A stretch of 64,000 nucleotides of DNA from assembly GCA_964543545.1 (NCBI GenBank), contig CAZIYT010000001.1, positions 1 through 64,000 of the forward strand. Reading direction: 5' to 3'. The stretch is from UBA4416 sp964543545 (GTDB lineage Bacteria; Bacteroidota; Bacteroidia; B-17B0; Aurantibacillaceae). The notes beneath the pieces are model-generated. The model was not told the DNA's origin. It did not search any database and saw only the letters and a program-made list of their open reading frames with translations. Below are positions 26,868-34,351 of this stretch, one piece after another. Each line of letters starts with the position of its first letter. Within the stretch, counting starts at the first letter, position 1. Both the position numbers and the translations under genes were made by a program.

Positions 26868-27248
26868 ATGCAGCTTAGAATCGCCAGGCATACCAACCGC
26901 ATAGCTCAACTGACAACATTCTATTGTGACATCATCGGGCTTGATATTTTGGGAGACTTCAAAGATCATGATGGCTATGAGGGCATCTTTTTAGGTAAAA
27001 AAGACCTGAGCTGGCACCTGGAGTTCACGCAATCGGAAAGCCCGGCAGAGCATACACCGGATGAAGATGATTTACTTGTCTTCTACCCGGCAACCCAAAC
27101 GGAGTATAACGACATGTTGAAGAGGATAGAAACGAATCGCAGCAAAAACTACAGAGCCAAAAATCCTTACTGGAATCAAAACGGGATCCTGATAAAAGAT
27201 CCGGATAGTTATGGGATTATCATAAGCCCTTTAAAAATAAGCTCTTAA
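26868..27248 (+). CDS. VOC family protein (glyoxalase/bleomycin-resistance fold)
   Basis: A 126-residue protein with two beta-alpha-beta-beta-beta modules typical of VOC proteins: RIARHTNRIAQLTTFYCDIIGLDIL at the start (read in parts), GIFLGKKDLSWHLEF, and the closing GILIKDPDSYGIII. His8, Glu52 and residues in the second module could form the metal site. Substrate unknown. It follows DUF2200 by 23 bp and precedes the DUF1801 gene by 8 bp, so the three are probably co-transcribed. Confidence 0.85.
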   Translation: MQLRIARHTNRIAQLTTFYCDIIGLDILGDFKDHDGYEGIFLGKKDLSWHLEFTQSESPAEHTPDEDDLLVFYPATQTEYNDMLKRIETNRSKNYRAKNPYWNQNGILIKDPDSYGIIISPLKISS

Positions 27249-27256
27249 ATACCGCC

Positions 27257-27625
27257 ATGGCAAAAACAGACTATAAAACCATCGATCAGTATCACGCTGC
27301 CTTTCCGGCAGAGGCAGCAGAACGCATGCAAAAAGTGCGCGATGTGATCCACAACATTGCTCCTGAAGCAGAAGAGGTTATCAGCTACCAGATCCCGGCT
27401 TTTAAGATCGGAAAGGCCTTTCTGATTTATTATGCGGCCTTTGAGAAGCACATCAGCCTTTCAAATCCCTGGAGCGAAGCCTTGCTGAAAGAGTTTGCCA
27501 CAGAGCTGAAAGGCCTTAAGGTGTCGAAATCGGTGATCCAGTTTCCTAATGACAAGTCTTTGCCTATGAACTTCATCAAAGCGCTTTTGAAATTCCGGAA
27601 AAAAGAAGTGGACGCAAAAAAATAG
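27257..27625 (+). CDS. DUF1801 family protein (YdhG-like)
   Basis: A 122-residue cytoplasmic protein with the DUF1801 pattern: TIDQYHAAFPAEAAERMQKVR (read in parts), IAPEAEEVISYQIPAFK, and the FPNDKSLPMNFIKALLKFR C-terminus. The fold is that of frataxin-like small proteins sometimes described as iron chaperones; biochemical role is poorly defined. It is the last gene of the 26494-27625 cluster; an inverted repeat (CTCCCGGA/TCCGGGAG, 27630-27659) follows just after the stop but lacks a T-run. Confidence 0.87.
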   Translation: MAKTDYKTIDQYHAAFPAEAAERMQKVRDVIHNIAPEAEEVISYQIPAFKIGKAFLIYYAAFEKHISLSNPWSEALLKEFATELKGLKVSKSVIQFPNDKSLPMNFIKALLKFRKKEVDAKK

Positions 27626-27833
27626 AATTCTCCCGGAAGAATTTATCCTGCTCCGGGAGCAAACCGGGCTCAGATTTTTTGTATCTTTAGGGAACTCCCG
27701 GCGCTATACATCCATCTCTATTATCATCTTATGCTCTTCGGATACTCTGTGCCATGTTGCTCATATATGAATTATCGGCCTGTGATCATCCTGGCAGATC
27801 GGGACCTGAAACTTCTGAAAACGAAATAAGCCT

Positions 27834-28442
27834 ATGAAATTTCCGGTCTCTTTCGTTTATGGCATGTGTTTTGTTTTTTGCTTCTTTGGCTGCAACAACC
27901 CCGAACCCATGACCCAAAGCGCTCCCGCTATTACCATCGACATCCAGCCATTTTCGGATGCAAGCGACGAGCAGGTAAATTACGTGCTTGGGGAAATAAA
28001 AAAACTCTACCCGAAGGTGGAACTAAAGAAATCCATCCCGATCCCACCACAGGCCTACTACAAAGCCCGAAACCGCTACCGCGCCGACAGCCTTGTCAAT
28101 TACCTGAACAGGCGGCATACTCCAGGCCATGTCACGATGGCCCTCACGACCAAAGATATCAGCTGGACAAAAGGAACAATCAAAGATTACGGGATCATGG
28201 GCTTAGGCCTCTGCCCCGGAGATGCCTGCGTAGCCTCGACTTACAGGCTATCGAAAACAAATACGCCCGACCAGCTTTACAAGATTGCCATCCATGAGCT
28301 GGGCCACACACAGGGACTGAAACACTGCCCGGAAAAGACCTGCTACATGCGCGATGCGGAAGGTAAAAATCATACGAACGAACTCAGGGAGTTCTGCAGC
28401 AACTGCAGGCAACACCTTATAACCAAAGGCTGGGCATTGTGA
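27834..28442 (+). CDS. Archaemetzincin-family metalloprotease, lipoprotein
   Basis: A 202-residue zinc protease. A lipobox FFGC places the lipidated Cys at residue 20, so it is membrane-anchored. The archaemetzincin signature is present: HELGHTQGLKHC (His154, Glu155, His158, His164, Cys165), then Cys170-x-Met172, and a final CxxC (Cys188, Cys191) for a second structural zinc. The gap between Met172 and Cys188 is 15 residues, where the published motif has about 17. Archaemetzincins are aminopeptidase-like with unclear substrates. Its TGA overlaps the ATG of the next gene, so the two are translationally coupled. Confidence 0.88.
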   Translation: MKFPVSFVYGMCFVFCFFGCNNPEPMTQSAPAITIDIQPFSDASDEQVNYVLGEIKKLYPKVELKKSIPIPPQAYYKARNRYRADSLVNYLNRRHTPGHVTMALTTKDISWTKGTIKDYGIMGLGLCPGDACVASTYRLSKTNTPDQLYKIAIHELGHTQGLKHCPEKTCYMRDAEGKNHTNELREFCSNCRQHLITKGWAL

Positions 28443-30577
28443 TGATCTTTCGTATACTTCTGCTCCCGGTTGTTTTCCTGATTGGCATGACGCACTTCCT
28501 GTGCGGCCAGACGCCCACAGATCCGGACCTCCTGCCCTACACCACCAAAGAGGTGTCCTTTAAAAAGCGTACCGAAACAGATGCGGAAAGGCTGGTAAAA
28601 AAACTGACGCAAGGCAAAACCGGCGACCAGGAAAAATTCGATGCGATCTTCACCTGGGTGACCACCAACATTTCATACGACTACAATGAATTCTATCTGC
28701 CCACTGCTCCTATTCCGGGCAGCATTCAACGCATCCTGAAAACAAAACGCACGATCTGCCTCGGCTATTCCAACCTGATGGATACGCTTTGTATGCTGGC
28801 AGGCATTACAAACGTGACGGTGTATGGCTATGCCAAAGACGAGCTGTTTGATGTGAACGATACCATATACGTGCACAACCACGCCTGGAGCGCTGTGAAG
28901 CTGGATGGCCTGTGGTACGTATATGATGCGACCTGGAGCAAAGGAAAAGTGGAATATGAGCTCGCCCCGATGGCGAAGTGGATCATGCGCTGGTTTGAGA
29001 AGCATCCCGAAAAATTGAAAAAGAAAAAGATCCGCAACCGCTGGCGCTGGAAGCTCAAAACCATTTGCGGGGAGGAATCAGGTCCCACCGTTTATTATAA
29101 GCAGCGCTATTTTAACCGCATCCTCCGCAAGCGAATGGCGATGCTCCCGATCAGGGTGAAACGGATTTTCAAAAAAGGCATTACCAAAGATTTCTACCTC
29201 AGCGAGCCCCGGGTATTTGCGATGACGCATGTGCCGGACAATCCCATCTGGAACCTGGGCGACGCCCGCAGCTTTCGTGAGCTGGAAACAGACAGCGCCT
29301 GGTACTACTTCAACGACAGCACGCTGAAATCACAAAACCGGCAGGGTGTGGAATGCCCTGAGTGCGACCGCTATGCGGAGCTCAACCGGAAACAACAATG
29401 GCAGGACCTGAATACCCGGAGCCGCACCTTTAACACCCACAACCATTTCATTACCACGCTTTGCGAAGACCAGATTGGCCTCATCAACTGGCGGCAGGCC
29501 CGGGCGGAAAAAGATTCCCTCTCCCAGATGCAGTTCCTGGACAGCGCTACGATAGCCTACTCCAACGCCTACTATAGCCTGAGGCAAAGTAAGAGCGACC
29601 TGAAATCGGGGGTGCTTATGCATAAAGCCAAGAACAAGCGCAAAATGGCTTTATTACTGAAAGAGAATAAAGGGCATAGCGGGTTTATGTCTAAAAAGGT
29701 AAGGCTCACGCTGAACCATACCAGGAATTATAATATTTTGCTGTCGCAGGGTGTGGCCTATGCGCATACCTACCTGAAGAAAGCCTCGCGCACCAGGCGC
29801 TTTAAGACCGCTATTAAAACCGATAAGCTGAAGCCTTACCCAATCCAAACGCTGAATGCCATACAGAAAGAGTTTGCCAAAAAAGAAGCACAGCTGGATA
29901 CACTCTCTCAGGCTATCGGCATCAAAAAGCAGGCCTTCGATTCCCTGATCCTGGGCGCTTCGCTGAATATCTGGCAGCACGTCAACTACCATGATTCGAT
30001 TTCAGAGCCCTTTTTAAAAAGCATCAAATGGCGCCGGAGGCTGAAAGACAATTATAAAAAGGTGATCGCCGATATCCGGAAAACCATTCCTGCCTATGAA
30101 GCGCGTTATGGAGAGAGCCTGGACAACACAGTTTACAAGCCTTCCGCAGAAGCCTTTGCGCTTTTCAAAAACATAACCTTGCTCATCAAAGCCAAGACCA
30201 AGCTCCAGAACGAGTGCCTGCAATACAACCGCGAATTGCTCAGGGCCAAAGTGCTGAGCCATGAAGCGCTCAGGCAATACAAAGGGGACATCATCAAAGA
30301 TGCTGAATCTGATTTCTGCTGGATCGCCGGCAACTATCCCAAGCTGACAACGACCTGGCTGGGATTGCGTCAGCTAAAGCATAAGCAAAGCGGCGTGCTC
30401 GACCTCATCGCTGTAGAAAACGACCTGGAGCGGCACCGCTATTACGAGATCAACCGGGCCGTGCAATATGGCTACAGGGAAGCTGTCAAGAGCCTTGCGT
30501 TTCAAACGAGAGACGTTAAGCTTTCGCTTAAGGAAATTCCACGCTACCGGAAACGCCTTTTGAAAAAGAAGAGGTAA
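28442..30577 (+). CDS. Exported protein with transglutaminase-like domain and long helical C-terminus
   Basis: A 711-residue exported protein. Signal peptide to about residue 22. Residues about 60-170 form a transglutaminase/cysteine-protease-like domain: Cys106 in RTICLGYSNL, His147 in HNHAWSAV and Asp162 in YDATW form the triad. The remaining about 530 residues are basic and helical with no recognised domain. The GTG at 28439 is also in frame, but the ATG at 28442 gives the classic TGATG overlap with the preceding stop. Transglutaminase-like domains in bacteria are usually proteases or peptidoglycan/peptide processing enzymes. Its partner is presumably the archaemetzincin upstream. Confidence 0.85.
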   Translation: MIFRILLLPVVFLIGMTHFLCGQTPTDPDLLPYTTKEVSFKKRTETDAERLVKKLTQGKTGDQEKFDAIFTWVTTNISYDYNEFYLPTAPIPGSIQRILKTKRTICLGYSNLMDTLCMLAGITNVTVYGYAKDELFDVNDTIYVHNHAWSAVKLDGLWYVYDATWSKGKVEYELAPMAKWIMRWFEKHPEKLKKKKIRNRWRWKLKTICGEESGPTVYYKQRYFNRILRKRMAMLPIRVKRIFKKGITKDFYLSEPRVFAMTHVPDNPIWNLGDARSFRELETDSAWYYFNDSTLKSQNRQGVECPECDRYAELNRKQQWQDLNTRSRTFNTHNHFITTLCEDQIGLINWRQARAEKDSLSQMQFLDSATIAYSNAYYSLRQSKSDLKSGVLMHKAKNKRKMALLLKENKGHSGFMSKKVRLTLNHTRNYNILLSQGVAYAHTYLKKASRTRRFKTAIKTDKLKPYPIQTLNAIQKEFAKKEAQLDTLSQAIGIKKQAFDSLILGASLNIWQHVNYHDSISEPFLKSIKWRRRLKDNYKKVIADIRKTIPAYEARYGESLDNTVYKPSAEAFALFKNITLLIKAKTKLQNECLQYNRELLRAKVLSHEALRQYKGDIIKDAESDFCWIAGNYPKLTTTWLGLRQLKHKQSGVLDLIAVENDLERHRYYEINRAVQYGYREAVKSLAFQTRDVKLSLKEIPRYRKRLLKKKR

Positions 30578-30739
30578 GAGCGCTTGTTTCACTCATCAAA
30601 AAACAGCTTTCAATAAATCGTTCTTTCTTCCAAAAAGTTGTATGCCCTGAAAGCCTCTACAACAAAGGGTTTTAAAGCCCCTAATCTAAGATTCCAATAA
30701 GCTGCCACTTAAACCTGTTTTCGTTTTGAAAAGGAAACC

Positions 30740-30747
30740 TAGCTTTG
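30740..30747 (+). promoter_or_regulatory. Putative -7 box directly before the SGNH hydrolase start
   Basis: TAGCTTTG is a perfect TAnnTTTG match, but it ends only 4 bp before the ATG at 30752, so transcription from it would start at or near the start codon. No TTG is found at the expected -33 distance. Confidence 0.35.
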
Positions 30748-30751
30748 CGGT

Positions 30752-31999
30752 ATGAAATTACTCTACGCAGGAATTTGCCTGATCGCATTTGCTTTATCAG
30801 CGCAGGCACAGAAAAAAAAGAAGGTGTTGTTTATCGGCAACAGTTACACCTATGTCAATAACCTGCCGCAAGTGCTTACCGACCTGGCTTTAAGCCTGGG
30901 TGACACCGTGATTTATGATAGCAGCGCACCCGGCGGCTATACCTTTCAGAACCACAGCACCAATGCGACTACACTAGGCAAGATCAAAAGCCAGAACTGG
31001 GACGTGGTGGTATTACAGGCCCAAAGCCAGGAGCCGTCCTTTCCACCGGCACAGGTGATGTCGGGCACTTATCCTTATGGCGAACGCCTGGTAGACAGCG
31101 TTAGAAAATACCTTCCCTGCGCAAACATTTTATTTTATATGACCTGGGGCCGGCAAAACGGAGATGCCGCCAACTGCGGCTTTTATGCGCCTTTATGTAC
31201 TTATGCAGGCATGCAGGCCAGGCTTCGTGAAAGCTATATGCTGTTTAAAGATAGTTTTATGACCGGCGTAGCTCCCGTTGGTGTCGCCTGGAAAAAGATC
31301 AGGGCCAGTAACCCGACACTCAATCTCTATGATCCGGATGAAAGCCACCCGAGCTTCGCAGGCACCTACCTTGCCGCCAGCGTGTTCTATAGCAGCATCT
31401 TTTTGAAAGCCGCCAACAGCTCCACTTACATCGCAAGCCTGAATGCCACAGATGCCGCAGCTATGAGGGCAACTGCCAGCAGCACTGTTTTAGACAGCAT
31501 TGCTTTATGGAACCTGAGCTCAACGACGGCTGTACCTCAATTTACATATACAAGCCTGGGGAACAAGGTGTATTCCTTCCAGAATACATCGAAGAATGCC
31601 ACCCACTATGTGTGGAGCTTTGGAAGCACACAGGCTTCGCCCACACATACCTTTACGGGAAATGCTCCCTACACGGTAAAGCTGGTAGCCCGCAACGGCT
31701 GCAAAAAAGACAGCCTTCAACTTACCATCGGGGGACCTACTTCCGTCGCTGATCTTCAAAACAGTGGAACCATCAGCCTGTACCCAAACCCGGTAAGCGA
31801 TGTCTTAAGCATCCGCTCTGTTTCTGAGCTGAAACAGTTGGTTGTGATCAATACGCTTGGAGAGATCGTGGAACGCAAAGCCTGGAATGCTGCGGTGCTC
31901 CAGGATGAGCTGCCATTGCAGCATCTGAAAGCCGGCCTGTATTTCATTTCGGTGGAAAGCAAAGCAGGTACCTTTTATGAAAAGATCCTGAAGCGATGA
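30752..31999 (+). CDS. Secreted SGNH/GDSL-type hydrolase with PKD-like and T9SS sorting domains
   Basis: A 415-residue extracellular hydrolase. Signal peptide 1-19 (LSAQAQ). SGNH fold: nucleophile Ser31 in FIGNSYT (27-33), an LQAQSQEP block III-like segment, and the Asp196-x-x-His199 dyad in DPDESHPS. A PKD-like domain spans about 252-328 (VYSFQNTSKNATHYVWSFG ... PYTVKLVARNGC), followed by a type A T9SS sorting domain from about 338 (SLYPNPVSDVLSI ... ILKR). SGNH enzymes cleave esters of carbohydrates or lipids; the true substrate is not evident. Confidence 0.88.
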   Translation: MKLLYAGICLIAFALSAQAQKKKKVLFIGNSYTYVNNLPQVLTDLALSLGDTVIYDSSAPGGYTFQNHSTNATTLGKIKSQNWDVVVLQAQSQEPSFPPAQVMSGTYPYGERLVDSVRKYLPCANILFYMTWGRQNGDAANCGFYAPLCTYAGMQARLRESYMLFKDSFMTGVAPVGVAWKKIRASNPTLNLYDPDESHPSFAGTYLAASVFYSSIFLKAANSSTYIASLNATDAAAMRATASSTVLDSIALWNLSSTTAVPQFTYTSLGNKVYSFQNTSKNATHYVWSFGSTQASPTHTFTGNAPYTVKLVARNGCKKDSLQLTIGGPTSVADLQNSGTISLYPNPVSDVLSIRSVSELKQLVVINTLGEIVERKAWNAAVLQDELPLQHLKAGLYFISVESKAGTFYEKILKR

Positions 32000-32024
32000 T
32001 GTGCTCAGGTCTCGTAAATAAAAC

Positions 32025-32570
32025 TTACCGGGCAGAAGATATGTTATACCCGATTTGCTGTCTTGGCACTGCGTTCTCCTGTTTATCCAACAATTCATCC
32101 AGGTATTGAAAAACAAGCTCGATATTTTTAGTGTTGTTTTCCGTTTTCTTTCGAAGTTCTTCAATAATTAACCTGATCTCTGCATTATCTGCAAGTATTT
32201 GCCTTGTCCGGGTAAAGATTCTCATAATCTGAATATTCACTTCTATGGCTTTAGGACTGTTCAACACGCTGGAAATCATTAATACTCCGTGTTCCGTAAA
32301 GGCATAAGGCTTATACCTCAATCCCATTTTTTCAGAATTGGAGGTCACAAATTGTGATCTCCAATTTTTAAGCTCCGCTTCGTTCAATTCAAACATAAAA
32401 TCCTCAGGGAACTTGACCGAATTTCGTTTCACCGCCTGCTTTAAAGCTCTTGTCTCCACACCATACAATTCCGCCAGATCCCTGTCTAACATTACCTTTT
32501 GACCTCTAATCAAATAAATTTTGCTCATAATGATTTCATCATGTACCTGTAAAAATTCTGCTTTCTTCAT
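32025..32570 (-). CDS. ORF6N domain protein
   Basis: A 181-residue protein with an N-terminal ORF6N domain (about residues 8-100): IYLIRGQKVMLDRDLAELYGVETRALKQ (read in parts), FPEDFMFELNE, YAFTEHGVLMISSVLNS. A coiled-coil C-terminus follows. ORF6N is a DNA-binding domain known from phage antirepressors and mobile elements, but it is also common as a lone chromosomal gene in Bacteroidota. The frame is open to 32657; the ATG at 32570 (MKKAEFLQVHDEI) is the natural start and avoids overlap with the TauE/SafE gene. No phage genes lie nearby. Confidence 0.88.
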   Translation of the reverse strand: MKKAEFLQVHDEIIMSKIYLIRGQKVMLDRDLAELYGVETRALKQAVKRNSVKFPEDFMFELNEAELKNWRSQFVTSNSEKMGLRYKPYAFTEHGVLMISSVLNSPKAIEVNIQIMRIFTRTRQILADNAEIRLIIEELRKKTENNTKNIELVFQYLDELLDKQENAVPRQQIGYNISSAR

Positions 32571-32644
32571 CTTAAAATTAATAAGAGGCAAAATTAGATC
32601 ATTAAACATTTGCTGTCTGCTACGGTTCGTAGCAATTTTTAAAA

Positions 32645-33442
32645 TCAGCCAAAACACAGGTCGTAGCCGTACTTACAGATCATGATCCCGACGATGACCA
32701 GGAAAATGATGCGCACAAAACCATTCCCTTTTTTGAGTGCGAGGTGGCTGCCGATATAACTTCCCGTCATGTTGAAGATTGTCATGACGAGGGCCAGGGG
32801 CAGAATAAAATAGCCTTTGGAGATGAAGACGATGAGTGCTGAAAGATTAGTCACGCAGTTCACCACTTTGGCGTAGGCAGAGGCTTTCACAAATTCGAAG
32901 CCCATGATCACCACAAAGCCCAATACGAAAAAACTCCCGGTACCCGGACCAAAAAAGCCATCGTAGAAACCAACGACCAGTCCGATAAGCCCACCATAAA
33001 ACATTTGCTTTTCGCGTGTGAGGTCTTTGCTTTTGGCTGCGCCGAGGTTCTTATTGAAGAATGTATAGATGGCAATCCCGATCAGGATAAACAGGATCAC
33101 AGGCTTCAGCTTGTTGCTATCCAAATGGCTGATGAGCCTCGCTCCTACAAAGGAAGAAGCAAAACAACAGGCGGCAATAACCAACAGCACCGGAAAATCG
33201 AAACGGATCCTGCGGGCATATTTCAAGGTAGCGGTGAGCGTGCCGGCCAGCGCCGCAATTTTATTGGTACCGAACAATACGGGCAAGGGAATCGCAGGAA
33301 AAGCGATGAGCAAAGCCGGCACCTGGATGAGCCCGCCGCCACCGACAATGGCATCGATGAAGCCTGCGATGAAAGCCAATAAGCTAATGAGGAGAATGGT
33401 CCACAGGCCGTAATCTTCAAAAAGCGTTGCAAAGCCTGACAT
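32645..33442 (-). CDS. Sulfite exporter TauE/SafE family (TSUP) transporter
   Basis: A 265-residue inner-membrane protein with about eight transmembrane segments. TSUP signatures are present: the N-terminal AFIAGFIDAIVGGGGLIQVPALL (read in parts; glycine-rich repeat one), and the second-half GLVVGFYDGFFGPGTGSFFVL. The family exports small organosulfur or carboxylate anions such as sulfite. The ligand here is unknown. The nearest genes are unrelated, so no pathway can be inferred. Confidence 0.92.
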   Translation of the reverse strand: MSGFATLFEDYGLWTILLISLLAFIAGFIDAIVGGGGLIQVPALLIAFPAIPLPVLFGTNKIAALAGTLTATLKYARRIRFDFPVLLVIAACCFASSFVGARLISHLDSNKLKPVILFILIGIAIYTFFNKNLGAAKSKDLTREKQMFYGGLIGLVVGFYDGFFGPGTGSFFVLGFVVIMGFEFVKASAYAKVVNCVTNLSALIVFISKGYFILPLALVMTIFNMTGSYIGSHLALKKGNGFVRIIFLVIVGIMICKYGYDLCFG

Positions 33443-33504
33443 AGCTGAAATTTGATATACGAATGTAATAAAATGATGACAACATCCGTAATTATAGACG
33501 GAGG

Positions 33505-34098
33505 ATGCGTAATTTTATGCAGATATTAATTGTGAAGATCCTGGTACTCGATAACTACGACAGCTTTACCTACAACCTCGTTCACCTGGTGGAGAAGGTG
33601 ACGGGCCTTTCCGTCGATGTGTACCGCAACGATCAGATTTCCCTGTCCGCCATCGAGGCCTACGACCGGATCATTTTATCTCCGGGCCCCGGCTTACCGA
33701 AAGACGCGGGCATCATGCCGGAGCTTCTGAAACGATATCATCCGCATAAATCTATTTTCGGTGTCTGCCTGGGCATGCAGGCCATCGGCGAATTTTACGG
33801 CGGCACCTTGCATAATTTGAAGCGCGTATGCCACGGACAGGCGACTCCCCTGATTCACCGGCAGGAAGGCCTTTTCCGGGATTGCCCACCGCAGTTCCTC
33901 ACCGGCCGCTATCATTCCTGGGTTGTTGGCAAAGAGCATTTACCGCCGCAGCTCGAAATTACCGCCACCGATCCGGAGGGGCATATCATGGCGCTGCAGC
34001 ATGTAAGCGACGATGTATGCGGCGTACAGTTCCATCCCGAATCAATCCTGTCGGAATGCGGGGAGCAGATTTTCAAAAACTGGTTTTCTATAAAATAA
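33505..34098 (+). CDS. Anthranilate/aminodeoxychorismate synthase glutamine amidotransferase (PabA/TrpG type)
   Basis: A 197-residue class I glutamine amidotransferase that feeds ammonia to a chorismate-using partner. It has LDNYDSFTYNLVH, the LSPGPGLP oxyanion strand, nucleophile Cys in GVCLGMQAIG and the His/Glu pair in QFHPESI. No trpE or pabB is adjacent, so whether it serves tryptophan or folate synthesis (or both) is open. The exact start is uncertain: ATGs at 33505 and 33517 and a GTG at 33532 are all in frame; the later ones fit family N-termini better. Confidence 0.9.
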   Translation: MRNFMQILIVKILVLDNYDSFTYNLVHLVEKVTGLSVDVYRNDQISLSAIEAYDRIILSPGPGLPKDAGIMPELLKRYHPHKSIFGVCLGMQAIGEFYGGTLHNLKRVCHGQATPLIHRQEGLFRDCPPQFLTGRYHSWVVGKEHLPPQLEITATDPEGHIMALQHVSDDVCGVQFHPESILSECGEQIFKNWFSIK

Positions 34099-34149
34099 GA
34101 TCGTCTGGCAAAGTTCTTTTTGCTATCAGGCGGAGGATAGTTTTAATGG

Positions 34150-34199
34150 TGACTTCGAGAGCCTCAGCCACCATCCGTTGACTGAGGCTCTCGAAGTCA
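34150..34199. repeat. Perfect 18-bp inverted repeat
   Basis: Arms 34150-34167 (begins TGACTTCGAGAG, ends CCTCAG) and 34182-34199 are exact reverse complements around a 14-base loop. It lies downstream of the amidotransferase gene and could form a strong RNA hairpin, but no T-run follows. Confidence 0.75.
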
Positions 34200-34210
34200 A
34201 CGGCGGCAGG

Positions 34211-34231
34211 TCACCCTGAGCGGAGCCGAAG
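34211..34231. repeat. Short dispersed repeat (CCTGAGCG-type), copy 2
   Basis: TCACCCTGAGCGGAGCCGAAG matches the reverse complement of the core at 3631-3654. It is a common intergenic repeat type; function unknown. Confidence 0.55.
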
Positions 34232-34301
34232 ACTACACTATGAAACTTCGACATGTTGTTCTCCGTTTGACATCAACCTGACTAAGCATGCTATTAAACT
34301 A

Positions 34302-34335
34302 AAAAAGCCCTCCCGATAATCGGGAGGGCTTTTTG
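34302..34335. terminator. Bidirectional intrinsic terminator
   Basis: Stem GCCCTCCCGAT / ATCGGGAGGGC with an A-run before and T-run after, between the convergent amidotransferase and PpiD-like genes, so it can serve both. Confidence 0.9.
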
Positions 34336-34351
34336 TTTATGCTGATGAAGC

